A stretch of DNA of 64,000 nucleotides from Cervus elaphus (taxonomy: Eukaryota; Chordata; Mammalia; Artiodactyla; Cervidae): assembly GCF_910594005.1 (NCBI RefSeq), contig NC_057825.1, positions 44,361,037 through 44,425,036 on the forward strand, written 5' to 3'. Made by a program: the position numbers and the translations under genes. The notes under the pieces are model-generated. The model had not been told where the DNA came from. It ran no database searches and saw only the letters and a list, made by a program, of their open reading frames with translations. Below are positions 23,560 to 34,599 of this stretch, in pieces. Position 1 is the first letter of the stretch, and every line of letters starts with the position of its first letter.

Positions 23560-24310
23560 CTTTTGTTCATCAAAATTACAAAAAATTAAACATACTGATG
23601 AAGTCCACTGTATAGGGAAAAGAAGACATCTATTTCTGGTGCAGGATGAAATGTGACGATTTATTTAGAGAGACAGGTAATTCAGTAATCATCAGAATGT
23701 GATAATAACTCTCAAAATTAAAAACATTTGAAACTCATACTTTTAGATTTACATTCTGTAGGAATACTGGCACAAATGTGCAAGGGTATATGTAAAGGGA
23801 ACATTATTTGTAATAGCTAAAAATATGAGACAACCTAATGTCAACAATAAGAGAATGTTGAATGGATGCTGAAAAGTCATAAAATAGAAACCCCTGAAGC
23901 CATTTAAAACTTAGAGGTAAGTTGATGAATTATATTTTTTAACTGAAGTATAGCTGATTTACGATGTTGTGTTAGTTGCTGCGGTACAGTGATTCAGTTA
24001 TACATATGTATATACATTCTTTTTTATATTCTTTGCCATTAAGCCTGATGAATTAAGTAAAAAGTTATGTAACAATATGCAAAGTATGATTTCATTTTTG
24101 GGAAAACATATGTGTTCTTGAATGTTCTTCAGAAATGTCTGGAAAGATGTCAGAAGTGTGTGTTTGCTTCTTGGGAATGGGTGTGGAAAGGGGCTGGGGG
24201 AATATGTGAGTGGCTGGAGTTTTTTACTTTCTACTCTACAAACTATTTGTATTGTATATGTGATCAACAAATAATTCTATATTAATTAGGTTACAATAAA
24301 ATGATAAGAA
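23560..24310 (+). mobile_element. Old L1M ORF2 end and 3' UTR, segment 3
   Basis: After the nested L1 the older element resumes with cttttgttcatcaaaattac and passes gggaacattatttgtaatag and aatgttgaatggatgctga. Its 3' UTR, after the 23933-24045 insertion, reads gaaatgtctggaaagatg and tttttactttctactc. Confidence 0.65.
23923..24055 (-). mobile_element. 113-bp L1-BT-type 3' tip with TSD
   Basis: Reverse complement of the L1 3' end: ttttttaactgaagtatagc, gatgttgtgttagttgctg, acagtgattcagttatac. Duplicates tgatgaatta lie at 23923-23932 and 24046-24055. It is the third insertion into the same old L1. Confidence 0.85.
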
Positions 24311-24598
24311 TTGAATGAACATACACAAAGGGATATAAAAAGACAGTCAATTGTACAAAACATATTTCATAGGAATTTACAATTTAAAGTTGGGTTTATT
24401 TTCATGAAGAATGAAAATAAACTGACTCCTCTAAATCCTAAACAAGAAGGAATTTGATCTTCAACTCCATTTTTACGTTCTTGTTTGAATTGCAAAAGCA
24501 ATAAGAGGTAAGACACTGGCGCCTTATTTCTGGAGTTCATTCAGATTATCGTCTATCCTTTCACTCCAGGAAAGCTACTTCTCACTCTCAGTTTACTT
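24311..24598. other. Unassigned DNA
   Basis: Nothing recognised. Confidence 0.35.
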
Positions 24599-24674
24599 GG
24601 AGGAAGAAGAGGAGAAGGAGAAGGAGAAAAAGGGAGAAGAGGAGGAGGAGGGGGAAACGAAGGGAGAAAGGAGA
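24599..24674 (+). repeat. Polypurine (GGA/GAA)n tract
   Basis: Fifty-nine consecutive purines (24599-24657), one C at 24658, then 16 more purines. The repeated words are ggagaa and ggaggag. A frame across it encodes Glu/Lys runs, which I regard as an artefact of composition. Confidence 0.95.
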
Positions 24675-25214
24675 TTGACCTGTACAAACCTAAAGCTGAA
24701 TAATCACTTAACTCTAAAAGCGCACAGGCATAGGCTACAGATCGAGCCTGCAAGTAAATCTGGTCTCAGTTTGGACTCCGGATTAAAATCGAAGAAAGTG
24801 ACTTTTTGCCTTTATTTCAGTAATTTCTTTAAAAGAACACATACATTTTCACAGCTAGGTAGATCCAAATAAAAGCCAGAATTGAGTACACAGCCATAAA
24901 ATTTAGTATAATGCCAGGGTTAATGTATTACTAGCCTCTAAAATAGCAGAAATTTGGCATTGTTTTCAGTTCAACAAGCTTTTCTTAAAACTGAGCAACT
25001 TGGCTAGAGAAGATTTAGTCACTCAGAGTCTGTAACCTAAGGGCAATTGAAGAAACTTACAGCATGAGTCATGTTCATCAAAACTTATGAATCTCTTTTG
25101 TAATTCTGACTTTATTTCTACTGCATAGTCATGTAATGTTTCAAAATCTGTGATTCCACTGAGTCAGAGATAGTTCTTCAATGTGAAACAAATGAGAACA
25201 TCAGGTAATATCTG
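24675..25214. other. Unassigned intergenic DNA
   Basis: No family or gene recognised. Confidence 0.35.
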
Positions 25215-25350
25215 CAAAATCCACATGGCCAGTTTGAATCTTAACACCTGTACTTCCTTGAACAAGTAAGTGACACATTTTTTTTTCCTTCTGCAGCCTT
25301 AGGTTCAGTTTCCTCACCTTCTGATATCACATCAGTAAGAAAATACAATC
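25215..25350 (+). mobile_element. Possible MIR fragment
   Basis: gtttgaatcttaacacctg, tccttgaacaagtaagtgac and aggttcagtttcctcacc follow MIR order, with a T run inserted between. Diverged. Confidence 0.4.
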
Positions 25351-26149
25351 TTGTGAGCCTCGATGGGGAGTCTTAGTTACATCTCTTAGAGGCATTTAAT
25401 TCCCAAAGACCAAGAGTCATGAAAATTTAAATTAAAAAAAAAAATCAAATGGTAAATCAACTCTATCTCAATAAAAAATAAATAATAAAATAAAAATTAA
25501 AGCCACTGCAGTAGATTTTTAAAAAATCAAATGTTTCCTTGACTTAGTTATTCAACTGCTTTGAGATAAACATATGTTGCTTCAAATTCTTTCAAACGTC
25601 CCATACCTTGGCAACAATGAAAGGCATTAACATGAACAAGATCCAGTCTTCCATCACATGAGACAATATTTCATACCTGACAAGTTCACAGCATTAATTT
25701 CCAGTGACTGAAACAAAGGAAAGACTTCCTTTGGATTCAAATAAACTGATGATAGACTGTCTTGTTCCTTTTCTTACAGGTGTTCCATCTGTGCCAGATA
25801 AGCCCATTTTATTTGAGGAACATGTAGAACTAAGATGAAGTAACAGAGGTGGGGAGAAAATAGGACAAGAGAGTGTCCTATAAAATAATAGGCTTCATAC
25901 TTGCCTATGACTGGTGATCACCACAGGCAGTTATAAAGGAGGATATCTAAAATATTTTATCTGCAATGACCCAAAACACTTGTATAAGTGGTCAAACTTC
26001 CAAGGAGGCTACTTGAAAAGATAATACTCCTCTTGGATAATATAGTTTTTAAAAATAACAGCATCATGATCTTTCCTGGTAAATCCGATTCTTTATATCC
26101 TTTAAAATAGCTGATGAAAAAATATCATAGCCATAGTAATGATTATAAT
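25351..26149. other. Unassigned AT-rich DNA
   Basis: No gene recognised. An A-rich stretch occupies 25432-25500. Confidence 0.35.
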
Positions 26150-27300
26150 TCATTTTTTAAACATTTTTTGAAATAATTATAAATTCATAGGAAGTTACAG
26201 TTGTGCTATAAAGAGCCACATGCACCTTTCATGATGTCATCTCATAGCTAAAGTATTAAATCAAACTAGGAAACAGACAGTGGTATATTACTGTTAATGT
26301 ACCAATCACAGTTGGTGTGTTACTTAGTTGTCACCTTTTTTTAGCCAGCATTCATTTGTGTGTGTGTGTGTGTGTGTATAACTTTATACAGTTTAATCCC
26401 ATGTATATATTCAAGTAACCACCACTACAATGAAGATTCAGCTGTCGTGTTATTGCAAAAGGATTGCGTCCTACTACCACTTTGAATTAGCACTCACCAC
26501 CTCATCCCCCACCCTTGTCTTTTGGCTACCATGACCCTCTTCTCAATCTCTGCAGTTATTTCGAAAATATGGTATAAATGGAATTTTACTGCATTTAACT
26601 TTGTGTGATTTATTCTTTTTTCACTAAACACAATGTCCTTGAGGTGCACCCAGGTTGTTTCATGTAGTAGTTCATCAGTAGTTCATTCCTTTTTATTGTT
26701 GAGTAGCATCCCGATGTGTGGATGTAGAGTTTGTCCAACCATTCACCCACTGAAGGGCATTTAGGATACTTCCAATATTTTGCTAGTAGAAATGAAGCTA
26801 CAATGAATATTGTTGTATAGGTTTTATGTAAACATAAGTTTTCATTTGTCTAAGATAAATGTCCAAGAGTTGATTGCTAGTTGCGTGTTTAGTTTTGCAA
26901 GAAAATACTAAATTGATTTATAGATTTCCTGTACCATTTTACACTCCCCTCTGCAGTGCATGACAGATCCAATTTCTCTGCATCCTTACCAGCACTTCGT
27001 ATGATAACTATTTTTAAATTTTAGTTATTCTGATAGGTGTGTAATAATATCTCACTGTGGTTTTAACTTGCATTTTCCTAATGACTAATGCTAATGAACA
27101 TCTTTCATGCCTGCATTTCTACTACTACTACTACATTATCTTCTATGAAATCTTTTCATGTGTTTTGTCTATTTTATAATTGGATTGTTTCTTTTTTCAC
27201 TGTTGAAACTTGAGGATTTTTTTAAAAATACACATTCCAAATGTAAGGTTTTGTTAGATAGGTGCTTTGCAAATATTTTTTCTCACCAATTCATTTTCAT
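26150..27300 (-). mobile_element. Old L1M 3' end
   Basis: Minus-strand L1: the 3' UTR is at low coordinates (attttttgaaataattataa) and the end of ORF2 follows (gttgagtagcatcccgatg, ctgataggtgtgtaataata, ctcactgtggttttaacttg). Contains a (TG)n run. No open frame survives. Confidence 0.8.
26357..26377. repeat. (TG)n microsatellite
   Basis: Twenty-one bases of uninterrupted TG within the old L1 3' UTR. Confidence 0.92.
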
Positions 27301-27333
27301 AAGACAAAAATCAGAATTGGGTCATAGGTTGGA

Positions 27334-27439
27334 GGACATGTTTTTTTTAATTAATTTATTTTTTAATTGAAGGATAATTGCTTTACATAATTTTGTTGTT
27401 TTCTGTCAAATACCAACATGAATCAGCCATAGTGGACAT
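27334..27439 (-). mobile_element. Short L1-BT-type 3' tip
   Basis: Reverse-complemented L1 tip: poly-T, then ttgaaggataattgctttac and accaacatgaatcagccat. Possible 6-bp duplicate ggacat at 27334-27339 and 27434-27439, too short to be decisive. Confidence 0.75.
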
Positions 27440-27716
27440 TTTGTTTCATAGATACAGGATTACATTCAAGGCTATGTGACTTTGATTTCAGCCATTATTT
27501 GAACTCAAACTTAAGACTTTCTTAATACAGTGATGTCCCACTATGCTAAGTAGGCTCAAAAGATGACAATTCACCACTGATCAGGATTAGTTTTACATTT
27601 AAAATGCAGATGTATTCTGTATAACATCATGTTGCAAAGGGAAGCTCTTATTGCTGATGAAATGAGTCATTCAAGAAAGCAAAAAAGAGATCTATTTTCA
27701 AGGTAGTAGAGTGATA
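27440..27716. other. Unassigned DNA
   Basis: No family recognised. It borders the young L1 at 27717. Confidence 0.35.
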
Positions 27717-28091
27717 GGCAATCCAATTTTTATTTTTATTTTTATTTTTTTTTAATTTTTTATTAGTTGGAGGCTAATTACTTCACAACATTTCAGTGGG
27801 TTTTGTCATACATTGATATGAATCAGCCATAGATTTACACGTATTCCCCATCCCGATCCCCCCTCCCACCTCCCTCTCCACCCGATTCCTCTGGGTCTTC
27901 CCAGTGCACCAGGCCCGAGCACTTGTCTCATGCATCCCACCTGGGCTGGGGATCTGTTTCACCATAGATAGTATACATGCTGTTCTTTTGAAATATCTCA
28001 CCCTCACATTCTCCCACATAGTTCAATAGTCTGTTCTGTATTTCTGTGTCTCTTTTTCTGTTTTGCATATAGGGTTATCGTTACCATCTTT

Positions 28092-29030
28092 CTAAATTCC
28101 ATATATATGCGTTAGTATGCTGTAATGTTCTTTATCTTTCTGGCTTACTTCACTCTGTATAATGGGCTCCAGTTTCATCCATCTCATTAGGACTGGTTCA
28201 AATGAATTCTTTTTAACAGCTGAGTAATATTCCATGGTATATATGTACCACAGCTTCCTTATCCATTCATCTGCTGATGGGCATCTAGGTTGCTTCCATG
28301 TCCTGGCTATTATAAACAGTGCTGCGATGAACACTGGGGTGCACGTGTCTCTTTCAGATCTGGTTTCCTCAGTGTGTATGCCCAGAAGTGGGATTGCTGG
28401 GTCATATGGCAGTTCTATTTCCAGTTTTTTAAGAAATCTCCACACTGTTCTCCATAGCGGCTGTACTAGCTTGCATTCCCACCAACAGTGTAAGAGGGTT
28501 CCCTTTTCTCCACACCCTCTCCAGCATTTATTGCTTGTAGACTTTTGGATAGCAGCCATCCTGACTGGTGTGTAATGGTACCTCATTGTGGTTTTGATTT
28601 GCATTTCTCTAATAATGAGTGATGTTGAGCATCTTTTCATGTGTTTGTTAGCCATCTGTATGTCTTCCTTGGAGAAATGTCTGTTTAGTTCTTTGGCCCA
28701 TTTTTGAATTGGGTCATTTATTTTTCTGGAATTGAGCTTCAGGAGTTGCTTGTATATTTTTGAGATTAATCCTTTGTCTGTTTCTTCATTTGCTATTATT
28801 TTCTCCCAATCTGAGGACTGTCTTTTCACCTTACTTATAGTTTCCTTTGTAGTGCAAAAGCTTTTAAGTTTCATTAGGTCCCATTTGTTTACTTTTGCTT
28901 TTATTTCCAATATTCTGGGAGGTGGGTCATAGAGGATCTTGCTGTGATTTATGTCGGAGAGTGTTTTGCCTATGTTCTCCTCTAGGAGTTTTATAGTTTC
29001 TGGTCTTACATTTAGATCTTTAATCCAATA
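28092..29030 (-). pseudogene. L1 ORF2 C-terminal part, open over ~310 codons
   Basis: The minus-strand frame encodes DLNVRPETIKLLEENIGKTL, then HFSKEDIQMANKHMKRCSTS, then the Cys-rich segment CWRGCGEKGTLLHCWWECK (Cys180, Cys184, His192, Cys197) near the ORF2 C terminus, and stops after HIYGI. In L1 this region supports RNA binding and target-primed reverse transcription. The first ~12 residues of the open frame (to 29063) come from the inverted arm. It has no stop or shift, which indicates a recent insertion. Confidence 0.9.
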
Positions 29031-30120
29031 GATGCAGAGAAAGCCTTTGACAAAATTCAACACTCATTTATGATTAAAACTCTCCAAAAAGCAGGAATAG
29101 AAGGAACATACCTCAACATAATAAAAGCTATATATGACAAACCCACAGCAAGCATCACCCTCAATGGTGAAAAATTGAAAGCATTTCCCCTGAAATCAGG
29201 AACAAGACAAGGGTGCCCACTCTCACCACTACTATTCAACATAGTGTTGGAAGTTTTGGCCACAGCAATCAGAGCAGAAAAAGAAGTAAAAGGAATCCAG
29301 ATAGGAAAAGAAGAAGTGAAACTCTCGCTGTTTGCAGACGACATGATCCTCTACATAGAAAACCCTAAAGACTCTTCCAGGAAATTACTAGAGCTAATCA
29401 ATGAATATAGTAAAGTTGCAGGATATAAAATTAACACACAGAAATCCCTTGCATTCCTATATACTAACAATGAAAAAACAGAAAGAGAAATTAAGGAAAC
29501 AATACCATTCACCATTGCAACAAAAAGAATAAAATACTTAGGAGTATATCTACCTAAAGAAACAAAAGACCTATACATAGAAAACTATAAAACACTGATG
29601 AAAGAAATCAAAGAGGACACAAACAGATGGAGAAACATACCGTGTTCATGGATTGGAAGAATCAATATTGTCAAAATGGCTATTCTACCCAAAGCAATCT
29701 ATAGATTCAATGCAATCCCTATCAAGCTACCAATGGTATTTTTCACAGAACTAGAACAAATAATTTCACAATTTGTATGGAAATACAAAAAACCTCGAAT
29801 AGCCAAAGTAATCCTGAGAAAGAAGAATGGAACTGGAGGAATCAACCTGCCTGACTTCAGACTCTACTACAAAGCCACAGTCATCGAGACAGTATGGTAC
29901 TGGCACAAAGACAGAAATATAGATCAATGGAACAGAATAGAAAGCCCAGAGATAAATCCACGAACCTATGGACACCTTATCTTTGACAAAGGAGGCAAGG
30001 ATATACAATGGAAAAAAGACAACCTCTTTAACAAGTGGTGCTGGGAAAACTGGTCAACCACTTGTAAAAGAATGAAACTAGAACACTTTCTAACACCATA
30101 CACAAAAATAAACTCAAAAT
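29030..30120 (+). pseudogene. L1 ORF2 reverse transcriptase arm, open over ~350 codons
   Basis: The plus-strand frame begins in DAEKAFDKIQHSF (the 29070 ATG is internal). It contains the RT palm motifs RQGCPLSPLLFNIVLE and the catalytic FADD box (29331-29342), followed by YIENPKDSSRKLLELINEYS and later the thumb region up to NKWCWENWSTT. The endonuclease, ORF1 and 5' UTR are absent. The arm ends where the TSD begins, adding only QSNF from flanking DNA. It cannot act as a full ORF2 because the C terminus is on the opposite strand. Confidence 0.9.
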
Positions 30121-30136
30121 GGCAATCCAATTTTTA

Positions 30137-30979
30137 AATCTTGATTATTTTAGTTCATATTCTAAAAAATATATGTTATAAATACTTACAATAAGCTGAT
30201 TTCAGATCCTAGGATTTTTTTTCTACTGTACCGTGCTTACTCTGGTGACTAGAAAGCTCTAAATTTGAGAGGACAGCTCAAATTTCAAATATTCCAAACC
30301 ACTACCTCCATAAACCATTAAAATTATTTCCAAATACTAAACCATCAAAACTATACCTATTACACTACTCTTTACATCTGACAAAAATCCTTGTTTAATA
30401 CATTCCAAGTATGGCTACCTTGTCATGTACCCTTCCCTGCTCATACCACTACGCTCTAGTGGTCATACTCTGTATGACATGATCCCGCCCTCTGGCCATA
30501 GCTAATCAGATGAAGGAGAGACACTTGACCCAATGCGTCCATCCAAAGGTTGTTCAGTGACCCCTGCTTTTAGTGGTTCAAAAGATGAGCTGGGTCAATT
30601 ATATTCCACTTTAGGACCTTGGAATTGAAAAGCTGAAATGAGGGTAAATAACCATAAGAGCTGGACTGAAAGGTCATGACATGGCCACTATAGGCCATGT
30701 GCAAGCTGGAAGCCAGCCTCTGGAGGGTGGCATCAGCTGATGCACAGAGGGAAGCAGAGATGCCATGAGTTTGTTGATGGAAAAACTCATGAGGCTCTTG
30801 AAAGGCAGGCAGAAGGGGTAACTACTTGGGGACATGATGGCTTTCTGACTCTGGTTCGGGTTGCCATCCACACACATAAGCCTTACTCTGCTTTTGAAGT
30901 AGCTTGGGTGGGTTCTTAACAGCCAAAAAGTTTCTAATTATGACATGTACCTAGTGGTCTTATTTTTTATTTAGAAGTT
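30137..30979. other. Unassigned intergenic DNA, possible ancient LTR
   Basis: No gene recognised. Around 30480-30640, tctggccatagctaatcag and gagctgggtcaat resemble a class of old mammalian LTR-like repeats also seen near 53620. Family unassigned. Confidence 0.3.
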
Positions 30980-31193
30980 ATAGTAAATAGCTATAGAAAA
31001 ATCAGCATAATCTAATGAGAGTAGCATTCTCCCAAAAAGTTTTCAACTGATATAAAATCTCCCCAGAAAGAGACAGAACTCCCACATACAACTGGTGGGA
31101 GTACACAGTCAACCTTTTTTGAAGGGCAATTAGGCAAAATGGATGTTAAGATAAAAGTATATGTTAGTTTTTTTAAAATATTTGCATGGAAAA
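30980..31193 (+). mobile_element. Old L1M fragment, left of nested L1
   Basis: acaactggtgggagtacaca and gaagggcaattaggcaaaat match the end of L1M ORF2. The element is cut at tgcatggaaaa (31183-31193) and resumes at 32401. Confidence 0.6.
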
Positions 31194-32411
31194 GAAAACA
31201 ATACAAAAAGACAGCTCACAGATTGGGAGAAAATATTTGCAAATCATGTGACTGATATAGGATTAGTCTCCAAAATTTATAAATAGTTTATGATGCTTAA
31301 CAACATCAAAACAAACTGCCCACTCAAAATATGGGCAGAAGGCCTGAATAGACATTTTTCCAAAGAGGACATATAGATGGCCAGTAAGCACATGAAAAGA
31401 TGTTCAACATTGCTAGTTACTAAAGAAATGCAAATCAAAACTACAGTGAGGTATCACCTCACACCTGTCAGAATGACTATCATCAAAAAATCCACAAACG
31501 ACAAATGTCGGAGAGAGTGTGGAGAGAAAGGAACCCTCCTGCACTGTTGGTGGGAATGCAAATTGATATAGCCACTATGGAGAACAGCATGGCGGTTCCT
31601 TAAAAAACTAATAGCAGAGCTACCACATGACCCTGCAATTATACTCCTGTGCATACATCCAGAGAAAAATATGATTCGAAAGGATACATGCACCCCAGTG
31701 TTCATTGCAGCACTGCTTATGATAGCCGAGGCACAGAAGCAACCTAAATGTCCATTGACAGAGGACTGGATAAAGAAGATGTGGTACATACGTACAATGA
31801 AATGTTACTCGGCCATGAAAAAGAGTGAAATAATGCCATTTGTAGCAACATGGATGGACCTAGAGAGAGTCATACTGAGTAAAGTAAGTCAGACAGAGAA
31901 GGAGAAATGTTGTATGACACCCTGCATATGTGGAATCTAAAAAGAAATGTTACAAATGAATTTACAAAACAGAAAGAGACTCACAGACTTAGCAAATTAA
32001 CTTAAGGTTGCCAAAGTGAAGGGACAGTGAATTTGGGAAGGTCATGTACACACTGCTATATTCAAAATAGATAACTGACAAGGACCTACTGTACAGCACA
32101 TGGAACTCTGCTCGATGTTATATGTCAGCCTTGATGGGAGGGGGTTTGAGGGTAAATGTGTTTGTTAGTTGCTCAGCTGTGTCTGATTTTTTGCAATCCC
32201 ATGAACTATAGTTCACCAGGCCCCTCTGTCCATGGAATTCTCCAGGCAAGAATACTGGAGTGGGTAGCTGTTCCCTTCTCCAGGGGATTGGATATATGCG
32301 TATGTATAGCTGAGTCCCTTTGCTGTTCACCTGAAGCTACCACAACATTGTTAATTGGCTATAACCCAACAAAATTAAAAAGTCTGAAGTTTGAAAAAAA
32401 TGCATAGAAAA
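31183..32411 (+). mobile_element. L1 3' end (ruminant type) nested in older L1
   Basis: Body 31194-32400 holds the last part of ORF2 (HMKRCSTLLVTKEMQIKTTV; CRRECGEKGTLLHCWWECK) and the 3' UTR, ending with ctataacccaacaaaatta. Duplicates tgcatggaaaa (31183-31193) and tgcatagaaaa (32401-32411) differ by one base. ORF2 is broken by stops near 31570 and 31620. A Bov-tA piece interrupts it at 32161-32289. Confidence 0.9.
32161..32289 (-). mobile_element. Partial Bov-tA SINE nested in L1
   Basis: Reverse complement of the 3' two thirds of Bov-tA: gttgctcagctgtgtctg, caggcaagaatactggagtg, and cccttctccaggggatt. The tRNA-derived end is missing, so it is 5' truncated. L1 sequence resumes immediately (atgcgtatgtatagctgag). 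Confidence 0.88.
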
Positions 32412-32540
32412 ATTTGGAAGTATTATATTAAAATAGCACTACTAGTTATATTTAGATGATAAGATTGTGGATGATTTAAAGGTGCTCCTTTTTTTACCAA
32501 TTTCTATTTCTTATAATTCTTTTCAAAAGCAGATGTTAAA
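32412..32540 (+). mobile_element. Old L1M 3' UTR, right of nested L1
   Basis: ttgtggatgatttaaaggtg and atttctatttcttataattc match the 3' UTR of the L1M that starts at 30980. Confidence 0.5.
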
Positions 32541-32554
32541 ATATAAAACTAGTT

Positions 32555-32705
32555 ACATGTGCTAGGTGCTTTAAAGACATTACCTAGTTTAATTTTAAAA
32601 ATTATGCAATGAGGTAGGTGCTATTATTTTTATTTTATGATGAGGAGGTTAACCCCCAGAGATATTTTAAAAAATTTCTTATGTCATGGCCAGCAAGTGG
32701 TACTA
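32555..32705 (-). mobile_element. MIR SINE
   Basis: gtgctaggtgctttaaagac, gaggtaggtgctattattt, and tggccagcaagtgg follow reverse-complemented MIR. Confidence 0.7.
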
Positions 32706-32800
32706 AAATGTAAAGTCCATGAAACTGGGGAAGTTGTCTCTGTTGTTCATTATGGGATCTGTGGCAACTAGAATTCAGTATTTTTAAATGAATGATAGGC
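32706..32800 (+). mobile_element. Possible L2/MIR tail
   Basis: aagtccatgaaactgggg, then tgtctctgttgttcattatg resembles the ancient LINE/SINE tail found after MIR and L2. Weak. Confidence 0.35.
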
Positions 32801-32934
32801 AGAAGTAGGTTTTATGACCAAGTATGCCATACTCTAAAACCTCTGCTCCAAATTCTTGCTCTAAAGCAATACTCCAATGAATCCCTTCTGCAATTTATTA
32901 TCTTAATTAAGCTTTTAATTACTTTGTTTAAAAT

Positions 32935-33865
32935 AGGAAAAAACCTCAACAAAAGAAAAACTAAACAACCCAATTTTAAAAGTGAGCAGAAGATGTAAAT
33001 AAACATTTTTCTAAAAATGTCTTTTCTAAAAAAGACATATAGAAAGCCTACAGGCATATGAAATATTCAACATCACTAATTATTAGGGACATACATATCA
33101 AAACCACAATGAGATACTACCTCCTACCTGTTAGAATGGCTATTATCAAAAAGATAAGAAATAACAGTGTCAGAGAGGATGTGGAGAAAAGGAAACTTTG
33201 TGCTCTGTTGGTGGGAAGGTAAATTGGTGCAACCACTCTGGAAAAGAGTATGAAGATCCCTCAAAAAATAAGAAATAGAACTATTATATGATTGTGTTAA
33301 TCCAATTCTGGGCATTTTTGCAAAAGATACAAAAATAGTGACTTGAAAAGATATACTCACCCTTATGTTCTTTGTAGCATTATTTGCAATGGCCAAGATA
33401 TGGAGGTGACCCAAGTGCCCACTGATGGCTGAATGGATGAAGAAGATATGGTGTGTGTATATATAGACAACAGAATACTACTCAGCCATAAGAAAGAATG
33501 AAATCTTGCTATTTGCAACAACATGGGTATCCAACCTTGAGGAAATTAAGTGAAATAAGACAGAGAAAGACATATATTATATGATTTCACTTTTATGTGG
33601 GATCTAAAACAAAACAAATGAACAAAAAAAACAAAACATCTTTCACAGATGCAGAGATAAGATTAGTGGTTATTGGAGGGGAAGGGGTTGAAGGATGGGT
33701 AAAATGGGTGAAAGGGATCAACTGTCTGGTGAAGGATGGTAACTAGACCTTTGGTGGTGGTCACTCTGTAGGTATATAAATGTCAAATTATAATGTTGTA
33801 TAACTGTAACATGTAATGTTATATTCCGATTTTACTTCAATTTTAAAAATTAAAATGCAACAGTA
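32935..33865 (+). mobile_element. L1MA-like 3' end
   Basis: ORF2 end and 3' UTR: acaacccaattttaaaagtg, aaaccacaatgagatactac, gagaggatgtggagaaaag, and atggctgaatggatgaagaa, ending ccgattttacttcaatttta. No open frame over 100 codons. Confidence 0.85.
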
Positions 33866-33870
33866 AGAAA

Positions 33871-33907
33871 TGACCAAGAAATATTTTTTTTTGACCAAGA
33901 AATATTT
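33871..33907. repeat. 16-bp direct repeat separated by five T
   Basis: tgaccaagaaatattt occurs at 33871-33886 and again at 33892-33907 with only ttttt between. It could be slippage or the scar of an almost tail-only insertion. Confidence 0.85.
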
Positions 33908-34599
33908 ATAGAACATGATGATACTTTAGGAAATATGAAGTCACATGACAGGTAACTGAGTTGCCCTAGTCAATAAATAAATAAGTCAGTTTATAAATAA
34001 ACTCAACAAAGTTTTACATTATATGACATTTATTTAAAGTGGTGTTAGTAGTTATTGCTAGGAAAATTTGGATAGTTGACCCTTAGTTTTTAATATAATT
34101 CTGGATTTATTATACCATTATTTCTATGGAAAATAAAAACTTGGTTTCTCTTGTATAATTTCGACTTCCAGTAGCTTTTCTGGGAGTGTAACACACTGGA
34201 GGAATGAACATTCTTGATATTATTCAAAATTATAATTTATTCCTTAGTAGCTACATAGCCTCTTAAATCATCATGAAATACTATTTTTGGAGGAAATTTG
34301 ACATTCAAACTATAATTCTGTGATAGTTATAGCAATGTCAACCCAGAGCATTAGAATAAAGCTTCAACTCATGACAAACATATTTCCAGTTCTTGATTCA
34401 ATTTTACTAATAGCACCACAAAATCATAATTACTAGACCTTAGCTATTAAATTTTTGAAAGGCCAAGTTTTCCATACAGCAACATTTGATCTCAAACTTT
34501 CTGCCTCTTTCCCCAGTGTTGTCAATTAGCTGAAGGTATAAGGAGAACTATTTCAGATGATATTACTAGAGATGTGCTCTCTATCATCATTTTGATTTA
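33908..34599. other. Unassigned AT-rich DNA
   Basis: No gene or family recognised. Confidence 0.35.

Larger units (their letters stand above)
27717..30136 (-). mobile_element. Young L1 (L1-BT type), twin-primed 5' inversion
   Basis: The 3' end is on the minus strand, with poly-T at 27730-27760 followed by tagttggaggctaattactt. The minus-strand body runs to about 29021. From there to 30120 the preceding part of ORF2 lies on the plus strand. TSDs ggcaatccaattttta are at 27717-27732 and 30121-30136 (the last bases merge with the T tail). The outer end of the inverted arm (INSKW, 30118) and the start of the minus arm (WIKDLNVRPE) are adjacent in intact L1 ORF2, so almost nothing was lost at the inversion. 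Confidence 0.96.

Noticed and set aside
24597..24872. Glu/Lys-rich open frame
   Set aside because: It is produced by the polypurine tract, and there is no domain or conserved context.
29070..30137. 355-codon reverse transcriptase frame as a possible host gene or retron/defence RT
   Set aside because: The motifs and order are those of L1 ORF2. The arm is flanked by a TSD and joined to the inverted rest of the same element.
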